64,000 nucleotides of DNA, taken from Pseudomonas sp. Root71 (GTDB lineage: Bacteria; Pseudomonadota; Gammaproteobacteria; Pseudomonadales; Pseudomonadaceae). A model generated the notes under the pieces. The model was not told the origin of the DNA, ran no database searches, and saw only the letters and a program-made list of their open reading frames with translations. Within the stretch, counting starts at the first letter, position 1, and the number at the start of each line of letters is the position of its first letter. The DNA lies in NCBI RefSeq assembly GCF_001429045.1, contig NZ_LMHY01000004.1:1-64000 (forward strand). Reading direction: 5' to 3'. A program made the position numbers and the translations under genes. Below are positions 15,544-23,777 of this stretch, one piece after another.

Positions 15544-17979
15544 TCAAGGAGCACGACGGAGCAGGAAATACGACAGCGCCGGGATCAGCACCAAGGCGCC
15601 GACCATGTTCCAGATGAACATGAAGGTCAGCAGGATGCCCATGTCGGCCTGGAACTTGATCGGCGACCAGGCCCAGGTGATGACGCCCGCCGCCAGGGTG
15701 ATGCCGACCAGCGCCACCACTTTGCCGGTGAACGCAACGGAGTTTTTGTAGGCTTCGGTCAACGACAGACCGGCACGCTGCTGAGCCAACTGAACACTGA
15801 GCAGGTACAGCGCGTAATCGACACCGATGCCGACACCCAAGGCAATCACCGGCAAGGTCGCGACCTTCACGCCCATGCCCAGCCAGACCATCAACGCCTC
15901 GCAGAGAATCGACGTCAGCATCAACGGCACGACCGCCACCACCACCGCTCGCCAGCTGCGGAAGGTGATGAAGCACAGCACGATCACCGCGCCATACACG
16001 TAGAACAACATGGTGCGATTGGCGTCGCGCACGACGATATTGGTCGCCGCTTCGATCCCGGCGCTACCGGCGGCGAGCATGAACTGCCGATCGTCGTTGC
16101 TGTGTTCACGGGCGAACTGATCGGCCACTTTGACCACGTGATCGAGGGTTTCGGCCTTGTGGTCGGAGAGATAAGCGATCACCGGCATCATCGAACAGTC
16201 ACTGTCGAACAGTTCCGGGTTGTTCACCGAGGCCTGCTGCGCGCCGTAGTTGAGCACGTTCTGGTTGCGCGCTACGGTCAGCATTTTCGGGTTGCCTTCA
16301 TAGGAACCCGCCGTGATCTGGCGCACAGCGTTGACCAGCGACACGGTAGTCTGCACGCCCGGTTGCTGTTGCAGCAGCCAGCCGAGACGATCGGCTTCCA
16401 CCAGGGTTTCGTACTTCAGGCAACCTTCGCTGGCTGTTTTGACCATGACCGCAAACTGGTCGCTGGACAGCGAATAGTTGGCAGTGATGTAGGCGTTGTC
16501 GCGGTTGTAACGTGAGTCGGCGCGCAGTTCGGGTGCGCCCGGATCGAGATCACCAATCTTCAACTGCGTGCTGACCATGAAGCCACCTGCCGCCAGCAAC
16601 CCGGCCACCACCACCGCCACCGTCGCCCAGCGACGCTCGGTAAAGCGGTCAAGCAGGCTCCACACATTACCCAGCCCTTTTCCATTCACCTCCTGCCGTT
16701 CCTGACGCAGGCTGCGCGCCGCCGCCTTGGGACTGACACCCCAATAAGACAGCAGCACTGGCAGCAGCACCAGGTTGGTGAAGATCAGCACCGCCACGCC
16801 AATGCTGGCGGTGACGGCCAGGTCCTGGATCACCGGAATGTCGATCAGCATCAGTACCGCAAAACCCACGGCATCGGCCAGCAATGCGGTCAGTCCGGCC
16901 AGGAACAGACGGCGGAAGGTGTAACGCGCGGCGACCAACTGATGGGTACCGCGTCCGACGTCCTGCATGATCCCGTTCATTTTCTGCGCACCGTGGGATA
17001 CCCCGATGGCGAATACCAGAAACGGCACCAGAATCGAAAACGGGTCGAGTGCATAACCGAACAAGGTGATCAGGCCCAGTTGCCAGACCACCGCAACCAC
17101 CGAGCACAGAATCACCAGCGCGGTGCTGCGCACGCAACGGGTAAAGCCAAAGATGATGGCAGTAGCGATCAGCGCTGCGGCGCCGAAGTACATCATGATC
17201 AGCATCAGGCCATCGATCAGATCGCCCACCAGTTTGGCGAAACCGATCACGCGGATCTTGATCGGGCCTTTGCCCTCTTCACCGGCGAGGTGTACCGCGC
17301 TACTGCCGGCAAACTCAAACTTGTTGCGTAGCTGCTCTTCAAGCATCCGCGAAAAATGGTGATAGTCGATTGCGGCGCCCGTGACCGGATCCTTCTCCAG
17401 CAGCGGCACCACAATCATGCTCGATTTGAAATTATTGCCGACAAGACTGCCGATGATGCCGGAACGGGCGATGTTCAAGCGCAGTTGCTCGACCCCACTG
17501 GCCGAGCCGTCGTAGGAGTCCGGCATGACCGGGCCACCACGGAAGCCCTCCTCCGTGACCTCGGTCCAGCGCACGGCAGGCGTCCACAATGACTTTATCC
17601 AGGCCCGGTCCACGCCCGGGGTCAGGAACAAGGTGTCATTAACCTGCTTGAGCACCTCCAGGTATTTCGGGTCGTAGATGTCGCCGTCGGTGTTTTCCAC
17701 CACCACCCGAACCGTATTGCCCAGCCCGCGTAACGCCTGACGATTCTCAAGGTAGTTTTTGATGTACGGCTGACTCTGCGGAATCATCTTTTCGAAGCTG
17801 GCATTGAGCGTCAGCCCAGTGGCCGCGAAATAGCTCAGCAATACCGTCACGATCAGGCAGGTCAGCACCACCAGCAGGCGGTTGTTGAAAATCAGGCGTT
17901 CAAGGACATTGCCGGAGCGTGCATCGAAGCCCTTCAGCTCTCGGATCACCGGCATCGTATCGAGGTTGTAGTTACCCAT
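15544..17979 (-). CDS. RND/MMPL superfamily transporter, module copy 1
   Basis: An 811-residue inner-membrane protein with about 12 helices. It has two MMPL-like halves, each with one TM followed by a large periplasmic loop and five TMs. The family blocks LTLNASFEKMIPQSQPYIKN, LPVIALGVGIGVDYALYLLS and DLDPGAPELRADSRYN are present. This COG1033-type group is related to HpnN and MmpL lipid exporters rather than to AcrB drug pumps, since no adaptor gene accompanies it. It follows the YCF48-like gene after 38 bp and ends the four-gene module DUF1302-DUF1329-YCF48-RND. It probably transfers a hydrophobic molecule between the inner membrane and periplasmic carriers. Confidence 0.85.
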   Translation of the reverse strand: MGNYNLDTMPVIRELKGFDARSGNVLERLIFNNRLLVVLTCLIVTVLLSYFAATGLTLNASFEKMIPQSQPYIKNYLENRQALRGLGNTVRVVVENTDGDIYDPKYLEVLKQVNDTLFLTPGVDRAWIKSLWTPAVRWTEVTEEGFRGGPVMPDSYDGSASGVEQLRLNIARSGIIGSLVGNNFKSSMIVVPLLEKDPVTGAAIDYHHFSRMLEEQLRNKFEFAGSSAVHLAGEEGKGPIKIRVIGFAKLVGDLIDGLMLIMMYFGAAALIATAIIFGFTRCVRSTALVILCSVVAVVWQLGLITLFGYALDPFSILVPFLVFAIGVSHGAQKMNGIMQDVGRGTHQLVAARYTFRRLFLAGLTALLADAVGFAVLMLIDIPVIQDLAVTASIGVAVLIFTNLVLLPVLLSYWGVSPKAAARSLRQERQEVNGKGLGNVWSLLDRFTERRWATVAVVVAGLLAAGGFMVSTQLKIGDLDPGAPELRADSRYNRDNAYITANYSLSSDQFAVMVKTASEGCLKYETLVEADRLGWLLQQQPGVQTTVSLVNAVRQITAGSYEGNPKMLTVARNQNVLNYGAQQASVNNPELFDSDCSMMPVIAYLSDHKAETLDHVVKVADQFAREHSNDDRQFMLAAGSAGIEAATNIVVRDANRTMLFYVYGAVIVLCFITFRSWRAVVVAVVPLMLTSILCEALMVWLGMGVKVATLPVIALGVGIGVDYALYLLSVQLAQQRAGLSLTEAYKNSVAFTGKVVALVGITLAAGVITWAWSPIKFQADMGILLTFMFIWNMVGALVLIPALSYFLLRRAP

Positions 17980-18017
17980 GAAGTGGCTCGTCTCTTTTTA
18001 TTATGTGGGATGTGGGC

Positions 18018-19082
18018 TCATTCGAAGGGCAACTGGCGCAAGCCCCGTGCGCCCGCGACCACCACGACGTCTGATGCGATGGCCTGCGCCGCAGCGGCGG
18101 GCCCCAGGCGGTCTTGTGGCTTTAGCGTGAAACTGGCGCCGTCGTCGGTGCTGACAAGCACATGCCCGGCCTGGCTGACCAGGATGATTCGGCCGTCGGC
18201 GGTGATCGTGCTCGCGGTGATGCTTGAGGAAAGCCCCACTTCAACCTTGTCCCAGTTCACGCCGTGATCGACGCTGCGATAAACATTGCCCCGCAGGCCA
18301 TAAACGAGCACCGAGCCCGGCTTGCCGGTGATGCCGAAATAGCTGCCGCCGTAGGGCGTCGGGAGGTTGATGAAGCGTTGCGTTGCCGGGTCCAGTTTCA
18401 ATACCAGGCCTTGTTCGCCGACAATGAACAGGTCATCGCCGATTGCTCGTATCCCGTAGAAATTCAGTGCTCCCGGATTGTCGGTGCGATCCATCAACGG
18501 CACCCAGTTTCGGCCGCCGTCTTCAGTGCGGAAAATCAGATTGAACGCGCCGACGATATATCCGGTTTTATCATTGGCGAACCAAACGTCCAGAAAAGGT
18601 TTGTCAGCCCCTTCATCGACCATTCGTTGAGCCTCGGCCAATAACGCATCATTGGGCTGTTGCCCTTCTTGCTTCTGAAAATGTTCGAGCATGATCTGCC
18701 CCACCTGACGGCCATCGAGCTGACGCTTCCAGGTTTCACCCCTGTTGTCGCTGTGCAACACAATGCCGTCGTGCCCGACCGCCCACCCCTGCGTCGGGCT
18801 CGGAAAATGCACGGCCACCAGATCGGAACTCACCGGCACTTCTGCCTGGTGCCAGCGGACGCCGTTGTCATCGGAATAAAAAATATGGCCGCGTTGGCCC
18901 ACGGCGACCAGGCGCTGACCTGCACGGGTCAACCCGGTGAACACCCCGCCAATCGCCTTGTCACTCTGAATCGCGGGGCTCGACAGCACGTCGACAAAGT
19001 CAGCGGCGACGACGGATCTGGTGAATGGGGCAGCCAACGCCAAAATTAGCGCAGTGAGCGCAATCCATCTAAATGTATTCAT
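18018..19082 (-). CDS. YCF48/BNR-like beta-propeller protein, module copy 1
   Basis: A 354-residue exported protein. After a signal peptide (cut near RSVVA-ADF) come repeated propeller blades of the photosystem II assembly factor YCF48 type: LVAVGQRGHIFYSDDNGVRW, GWAVGHDGIVLHSDNRGETW, GYIVGAFNLIFRTEDGGRNW, LFIVGEQGLVLKLD and further weaker repeats. In non-photosynthetic bacteria these propellers are periplasmic scaffolds of unknown role. ATG 19082 begins a proper signal peptide; a start 14 codons earlier would spoil it. It sits between DUF1329 and RND genes, as in module copy 2. Confidence 0.82.
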   Translation of the reverse strand: MNTFRWIALTALILALAAPFTRSVVAADFVDVLSSPAIQSDKAIGGVFTGLTRAGQRLVAVGQRGHIFYSDDNGVRWHQAEVPVSSDLVAVHFPSPTQGWAVGHDGIVLHSDNRGETWKRQLDGRQVGQIMLEHFQKQEGQQPNDALLAEAQRMVDEGADKPFLDVWFANDKTGYIVGAFNLIFRTEDGGRNWVPLMDRTDNPGALNFYGIRAIGDDLFIVGEQGLVLKLDPATQRFINLPTPYGGSYFGITGKPGSVLVYGLRGNVYRSVDHGVNWDKVEVGLSSSITASTITADGRIILVSQAGHVLVSTDDGASFTLKPQDRLGPAAAAQAIASDVVVVAGARGLRQLPFE

Positions 19083-19158
19083 GAGGTCTACTCGGCAAAA
19101 AAGCCGCCGAACAGTGCGATACACACTGTCGGCGACAAGAAAACACCTGCGTTATGGC

Positions 19159-20520
19159 TCAGCGAATACCCGTGCCGGCCAATGACTCAGGTGCCCATTG
19201 CGCTTTCGAAAGCGGGTCGATGTACTTGACGCCGCCGTACGGCCCGTAGATGCCGGTGATGTTGTAGCTGCCAGAGACCAGGTCATAAATCATGTGGTTA
19301 TCGGAGTTCGGCGCCTGCACGTCATAGCTGTATGCCATGTGTGCAAAGGACCCGCGGTACAGCTTGCCGCTGGCGTCATATTCATCCGAAGCCAGGGCGA
19401 TCCAGCTGTCTTCGTCGAGGTAGAAGGTGCGCTTGCTGTAGATGTGGCGTTTGCCCGGTTTCAGCGTGGCTTCGACCACCCACACGCGGTGCAACTCCCA
19501 GCGCATCAGGTCCGGATTGACGTGATGCGGCGTGGTGATATCCGCAGCAACCTTGTGATAGTTCAACTTGTACGTGTTGTAAGGAATGATCATTTCCTTC
19601 TTGCCGACGAGTTTGAAGTCGTAACGGTCCATTGCGCCGTTGAATACCCAGGCATCGTCATAGGTCGAAGCGCCGGCCGAGCCAGGGTTTGGCGTGTCGT
19701 AGGCGATATCCGGTGCGAGTTTCACGCGGCGCTGACCTGGCAGGTATTGCCAGCCACGACGCTCCATTTTCAGAGGGTTGACGGCATCCTGCACCAGGAT
19801 GGCTTCGCCTGCGCGACGGGCCGGGGCCTGGTAGTAAAGTTTGGTCTTGAAGAACAGATCCGTTTCTTTCGCCGGGTCCATACGCTTGGGATCGTACAGC
19901 GGGTATTCCAGATAGGCATTACCGGACGTGGCCAGAATTGCCCTCCCGGAACTGTCGACGTTCCAGGAGTCATATTTCAAATTGGTGGCATACCCCTGAT
20001 ACCGCAGCAAGTGGTTCCACATGGCCTCATAGCCATCTTTCGGGATCGGGAACGGAACGCCCGGCAACGCGTTCTCCAGTGCTACCCCGCCTTCGAGTGT
20101 TTTAGTGCCGACGGCGTTTTTTGCGGTGTTATCCAGCAACCGTTGAGGCAGCGCAACGCTGCGATGAGTCGGAAACACATCGACCCGGAACGTCGGGTAA
20201 CGCTTGAGCAGTTCTTGCGTGGTTGCGGTCAGTTTGTCGGTGTATTGACTGACGTTTTTGCCATCGACGACAACGCGTGGCTTGTCGGCCTCATAAGGGT
20301 CCGGACGGAACGAACTACCCGGTTGAAAACTGGCCGGCGCCGTAGTGAGACCGCCGGTGTAGGGCGGAATGGTGTTGTCGGCATTGCCGGTCTTTTCAGC
20401 GCCGACGCCTGTCAGGCTGTTGCCGAGTCTGGCTGCTTCATCGGGGGACACGGCTGCGTGTGCCGCACCCGCGATGGCAACGGTCAAGGCAGTGAACAAA
20501 AGCGTATTGACGAACTTCAT
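19159..20520 (-). CDS. DUF1329 periplasmic protein, module copy 1
   Basis: A 453-residue exported protein with signal peptide (GAAHAAVSPDEAARLG). It carries the DUF1329 hallmarks: LTGVGAEKTGNADNTIPPYTGGL near the mature N-terminus, FPTHRSVALPQ, PFPIPKDGYEAMWNHLLRY, LPGQRRVKLAPDIAYDTP, and the C-terminal ELHRVWVVEATLKPGKRHIYSKRTFYLDED. The family has a LolA/LolB-like fold, which would suit carrying a lipid across the periplasm; that function is inferred. AGGAGT precedes ATG 20520. It lies 33 bp after the DUF1302 stop and is exactly as long as its counterpart at 59682. Confidence 0.87.
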   Translation of the reverse strand: MKFVNTLLFTALTVAIAGAAHAAVSPDEAARLGNSLTGVGAEKTGNADNTIPPYTGGLTTAPASFQPGSSFRPDPYEADKPRVVVDGKNVSQYTDKLTATTQELLKRYPTFRVDVFPTHRSVALPQRLLDNTAKNAVGTKTLEGGVALENALPGVPFPIPKDGYEAMWNHLLRYQGYATNLKYDSWNVDSSGRAILATSGNAYLEYPLYDPKRMDPAKETDLFFKTKLYYQAPARRAGEAILVQDAVNPLKMERRGWQYLPGQRRVKLAPDIAYDTPNPGSAGASTYDDAWVFNGAMDRYDFKLVGKKEMIIPYNTYKLNYHKVAADITTPHHVNPDLMRWELHRVWVVEATLKPGKRHIYSKRTFYLDEDSWIALASDEYDASGKLYRGSFAHMAYSYDVQAPNSDNHMIYDLVSGSYNITGIYGPYGGVKYIDPLSKAQWAPESLAGTGIR

Positions 20521-20553
20521 GGAGTGACTCCTGCTATCAAGCAAAGACTTCGA

Positions 20554-22383
20554 TCAAATGGTCGTTTTGAAGGTCAAAGTGACCATGCCCCGATCCTTGA
20601 GCTGAGGCTGAGTACCGCCAAAAGCAGTGGTCTGCCCCGGTACGCAGTTGTATTGGCCGTTGGCCCCTGGTGCGGCACCCTCGCCCTGTGCACCTGCACC
20701 ACCGGCTGAGCCGCAGGTGTCGAACGGACCAAAGTTGTCCACGTACTTCAGGTCAAACCGGTACTGGTTGTGCACGTCCATGCCAACGCCCACCGAGTAA
20801 CTGCCGGAGTCCTTGTTACCCCCGAGCTGAACCGACGAGTTGCCCGCAAGGCCGACGCTGTAGTTGGCCGGCAGGTACATATCGATGCCGGGGAACACCT
20901 GATACCAGGTCGGGTTGAAGTTGACGCCCAGGACGTAGTTGTCCTTGGTGACCTTGTCGACACCGCGATACCAGTCTTCGCCTTTGAACAGCTGCTTGTT
21001 CTCGGTGACGTCCAGCCAGCGGCTGTAGGCGACTTCAACCAGCAAGGTCGAACTGTCCCAGACCGGTGTCGCACCGAAAGTGGTCAAGCCGTTGAGCACC
21101 GCGTGCACGGTGTTGCCCCGGGCCACGCCGTTATCACCATCAAAGCTGCTGATGAAGCCAGGCAAACCGGCAGCACCGGCTACCGGATTGACCGTTGCCG
21201 GCACGCTGGCCAGCGGCATGTTGTGGCGATAGTTCAGGTCGAAACCGACGCTGACACCTTCGATGCTTTTCGACAGGCTGATGCCGTAGATATCGATGTC
21301 GTCGACATAGAACTGGTTGTAGCTGCCGGCATTGCCGGAGATCAGTTGCGCAGGGCCGACCGCCGTTGGCTGCAACACCAGGTTGGGCAGAATGTCGGAG
21401 GTTTTGCGGTAGTAGAAACCCAGCGTACCCTGCAGCCATTCCGGGCTCCACTTGGCCATCAGGCCAAAGTCACCCTGGTTGTCCGGGGTAAACGTATGCC
21501 CGTTGGACAGCCGTAAAAACTGGTTGGCACCCAGTGGGCCAGGTGTGCCGAACAGCGGGTTTCGGCCGCCGATCAACGACAGGTTGTGCCCGCCATTTTG
21601 AATGCCGTCGTTGAACCCCAGATAAGTGCCCGACTCCGGCAACCGCGCGGCGTCCCAGTCCAGGAAGTACTGCGCGGCGAGGGTCAGTTCCGGGTTGACC
21701 GTGAGGCTGGTGGACAACTGATTACGCGGAATGAACAGTTCTTTGGCTTCTGTTCCCGGGACCGCCAGCGACTTGGAAATATCCAGACCGGACTGGCCAT
21801 AACTATTGCTATGGGCAAAGGCGAGGATGCTTTCACCCCAGTAAACGGTGTGCTTGCCGAGCTTGCCGCTGAGCAGTGACTCATCGCCGACTTCCGTGCT
21901 GCCAAACACGAAGGCATCAAGGATTTCCGAAGAAGGACCGTTGTAATACCGATCGGCGTAACCGCTTTGATGACGAGAGTCCGGCTTACCGTTGTTGAGC
22001 TGATTGGTCGAGGCGTTATCGCTGCCAATATCGTCGTAGGCGTGGTCGTACCAGGTGTTGGCGCTGACACGGAAACCGACTTTTTCTTTGTAAACCACGT
22101 CCAGTTCGGTCAGCACATCCAGTCGTTGAGAAACGGGACTGCCGGAGGAGAAGTTGCGATCCCCGTCATTGTTGTTCCACGAATTGGCCAACTTGCTGCT
22201 GGGGGCTTCCACGCGCTGGGCGTAGTTGAACTTCAGCGTGTTGTCGAAGCGAACCGCAAAGTCTTCATTCCCCGTGTTGATCTCCACAGCCCCTACGGGC
22301 GCGATGCCCAGGCCGGTGAGAATGGCGGAGGCCAACAACCCTTTGCGAAGGTTTGCATGGCAGATCTTATTATTTTTGTTCAT
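20554..22383 (-). CDS. DUF1302 outer-membrane beta-barrel protein, module copy 1
   Basis: A 609-residue outer-membrane barrel candidate. After a signal peptide (IAPVGAVEINTG) comes the DUF1302 opening FAVRFDNTLKFNYAQRVE, the dense Asn/Asp/Gly loop segments typical of barrels, LGKHTVYWGES, RNQLSTSLTVNPELTLAAQYFLDW and a C-terminal strand ending VTLTFKTTI. Length is usual for the family. It is the first gene of the module after the thiolase gene, 68 bp away. It probably forms the outer-membrane exit or entry port of the system. Confidence 0.85.
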   Translation of the reverse strand: MNKNNKICHANLRKGLLASAILTGLGIAPVGAVEINTGNEDFAVRFDNTLKFNYAQRVEAPSSKLANSWNNNDGDRNFSSGSPVSQRLDVLTELDVVYKEKVGFRVSANTWYDHAYDDIGSDNASTNQLNNGKPDSRHQSGYADRYYNGPSSEILDAFVFGSTEVGDESLLSGKLGKHTVYWGESILAFAHSNSYGQSGLDISKSLAVPGTEAKELFIPRNQLSTSLTVNPELTLAAQYFLDWDAARLPESGTYLGFNDGIQNGGHNLSLIGGRNPLFGTPGPLGANQFLRLSNGHTFTPDNQGDFGLMAKWSPEWLQGTLGFYYRKTSDILPNLVLQPTAVGPAQLISGNAGSYNQFYVDDIDIYGISLSKSIEGVSVGFDLNYRHNMPLASVPATVNPVAGAAGLPGFISSFDGDNGVARGNTVHAVLNGLTTFGATPVWDSSTLLVEVAYSRWLDVTENKQLFKGEDWYRGVDKVTKDNYVLGVNFNPTWYQVFPGIDMYLPANYSVGLAGNSSVQLGGNKDSGSYSVGVGMDVHNQYRFDLKYVDNFGPFDTCGSAGGAGAQGEGAAPGANGQYNCVPGQTTAFGGTQPQLKDRGMVTLTFKTTI

Positions 22384-22451
22384 CTAGCTTGCCACCTGCT
22401 CTATGGTTTACGAAAAGTCATGGGTTGAATCACGGCGTAGTGAGCCTCCTC

Positions 22452-23615
22452 TCAGGTGCGCTGCAAAAGGGTGACCGACACCGCCCGGCCCAGGGCGGTG
22501 CTATGTTGTAAAGCCGTGCGGGCACCAGCAATTTGCCTGCCGTCGGCCACGCCGCGCAGTTGCCAGACCAACTCGACCAGTTGCGCCAACCCGGTGGCAC
22601 CCGGGGCGTGACCACGTCCCAGCAAGCCACCCGATGGGCACACCGCATTCATCTGTCCTTTCAGGCGGTGTCCTTGCTGCACGAATCGATCGATCTCGTC
22701 CTCCCGGCAAAAGCCCAGCGCGGCGCTATTGACCATGAAGTCGCCGACGCTTTGGTCGTGCAGTTCAACCACGTCGATGTCTTCCGCACCGAGGCCCGCC
22801 TGCTGATAGGCCAACTGCGCGACTCGCCGGGTGGTCGCCTGTCCGAGCACATCCAGCACGCAACCCGTTTCCTGCTCTGAAGCGCTGTCACTGCCCCTGA
22901 CACTGGCCAACACGGTGACGTCCGCCCGAGCGCCGAAACGCAGGGCGAAGGCCGGGGTACAGAGCAGGATGGCCGCCGCACCGCAGGCGGGCGGGCACAG
23001 ATAAGGCGGGAGCCAGCCGTCGCGATCCGGCACTCGGTTCAACACGGCGTAGGGATTGCGCCCGGCCTGGGCCCGTGCCCGCTCAAGCACTTGATCGAAG
23101 CTGCTTTGAGCAATGCCCATGCGTGTCAATAACCAACTGGTTTGGGCCGCGAACAGCAGCGCCGGTTGTTGTCGACGCTCGATAAAGCCGATGGGGTTCT
23201 CATCCTGCCTGAGCGTTGCCGACTCATCGCGAGCGAGATCTTTCAAACCGAAAAACTCACGATTGGAGATGTGTGCCGGCATGCACTCGACACCCACCAA
23301 CAGGACACATTCAGCCTGGCCGCACAGCAGGCTATTGCGGGCCAGATGGAAAGCACTACTGGCCGACGCACAGCCATCGCCGAGGCTGAAAGTCGGCACC
23401 CCCGAGTAGCCAATCTGCGACAACATTTGCTCGGCGATACCGGCTTCTGCGTGTACGCAGGAAGTAAACACCTGGTCGACCAGGTCATAGTCGATCCGCG
23501 CATCGGCCAGCGCTGCACGAATAGCTTGCCCCGCCAATGCCGCATGACTGTCAGAGCCACCCAGCGGTAGAAACGGCACCATTGCTGCACCGGCGATCAG
23601 CACTTTTACAGACAT
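22452..23615 (-). CDS. Thiolase-like protein (SCPx/DitF type)
   Basis: A 387-residue thiolase-fold protein of the non-decarboxylating SCPx type that is frequent in steroid and terpenoid side-chain degradation. The nucleophile box is DGCASASSAF (Cys82), the His box is VELHDQSVGD, and the C-terminal motif is CPSGGLLGRGHAPGATG. Such proteins often lack classical thiolase activity and instead act as retro-aldolase partners or lipid-transfer thiolases. No DUF35 partner is seen next to it. ATG 23615 follows GGGAGCAGG; a start six codons earlier is less likely. It is co-directional with the module genes and likely shares their transcript. Confidence 0.78.
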   Translation of the reverse strand: MSVKVLIAGAAMVPFLPLGGSDSHAALAGQAIRAALADARIDYDLVDQVFTSCVHAEAGIAEQMLSQIGYSGVPTFSLGDGCASASSAFHLARNSLLCGQAECVLLVGVECMPAHISNREFFGLKDLARDESATLRQDENPIGFIERRQQPALLFAAQTSWLLTRMGIAQSSFDQVLERARAQAGRNPYAVLNRVPDRDGWLPPYLCPPACGAAAILLCTPAFALRFGARADVTVLASVRGSDSASEQETGCVLDVLGQATTRRVAQLAYQQAGLGAEDIDVVELHDQSVGDFMVNSAALGFCREDEIDRFVQQGHRLKGQMNAVCPSGGLLGRGHAPGATGLAQLVELVWQLRGVADGRQIAGARTALQHSTALGRAVSVTLLQRT

Positions 23616-23684
23616 AAACCTGCTCCCACTCACCGATACGTTGGTGCTTTTGTGGATTCAGACTATTGCGAAGTCGAAAAGCGT

Positions 23685-23707
23685 ACCCCCCCATTGACTG
23701 GGGGGGT
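23685..23707. promoter_or_regulatory. C7/G7 hairpin upstream of thiolase-module operon
   Basis: Seven C and seven G residues, flanked by A and T, form a perfect 8-bp stem around ATTGACT. The hairpin centre lies about 80 bp before the thiolase start. A third G7 run follows at ~23725-23731. Compare the similar element upstream of the cupin gene at 9465-9484. Confidence 0.45.
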
Positions 23708-23742
23708 GGCTGGAAATCGGATTAGGGGGGGAGTTAAAGGAT

Positions 23743-23756
23743 GATCCGAACGGATC
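23743..23756. promoter_or_regulatory. Palindrome between LuxR-type and thiolase genes
   Basis: GATCCGAACGGATC is a perfect 6-bp inverted repeat with a two-base centre, located 21 bp after the stop of the MalT-type regulator and ~130 bp before the thiolase start. It could be an operator for the thiolase-module operon or part of a terminator. Confidence 0.35.
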
Positions 23757-23777
23757 ACCTCGGGTGGTGAGTTCGCA

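Noticed and set aside
15449..15976. N-terminal extension of the AlkK-like ligase by 176 codons
   Set aside because: The extension is a shadow of the RND gene in another frame. The AlkK-type start at 15448 has a ribosome site and matches family length.
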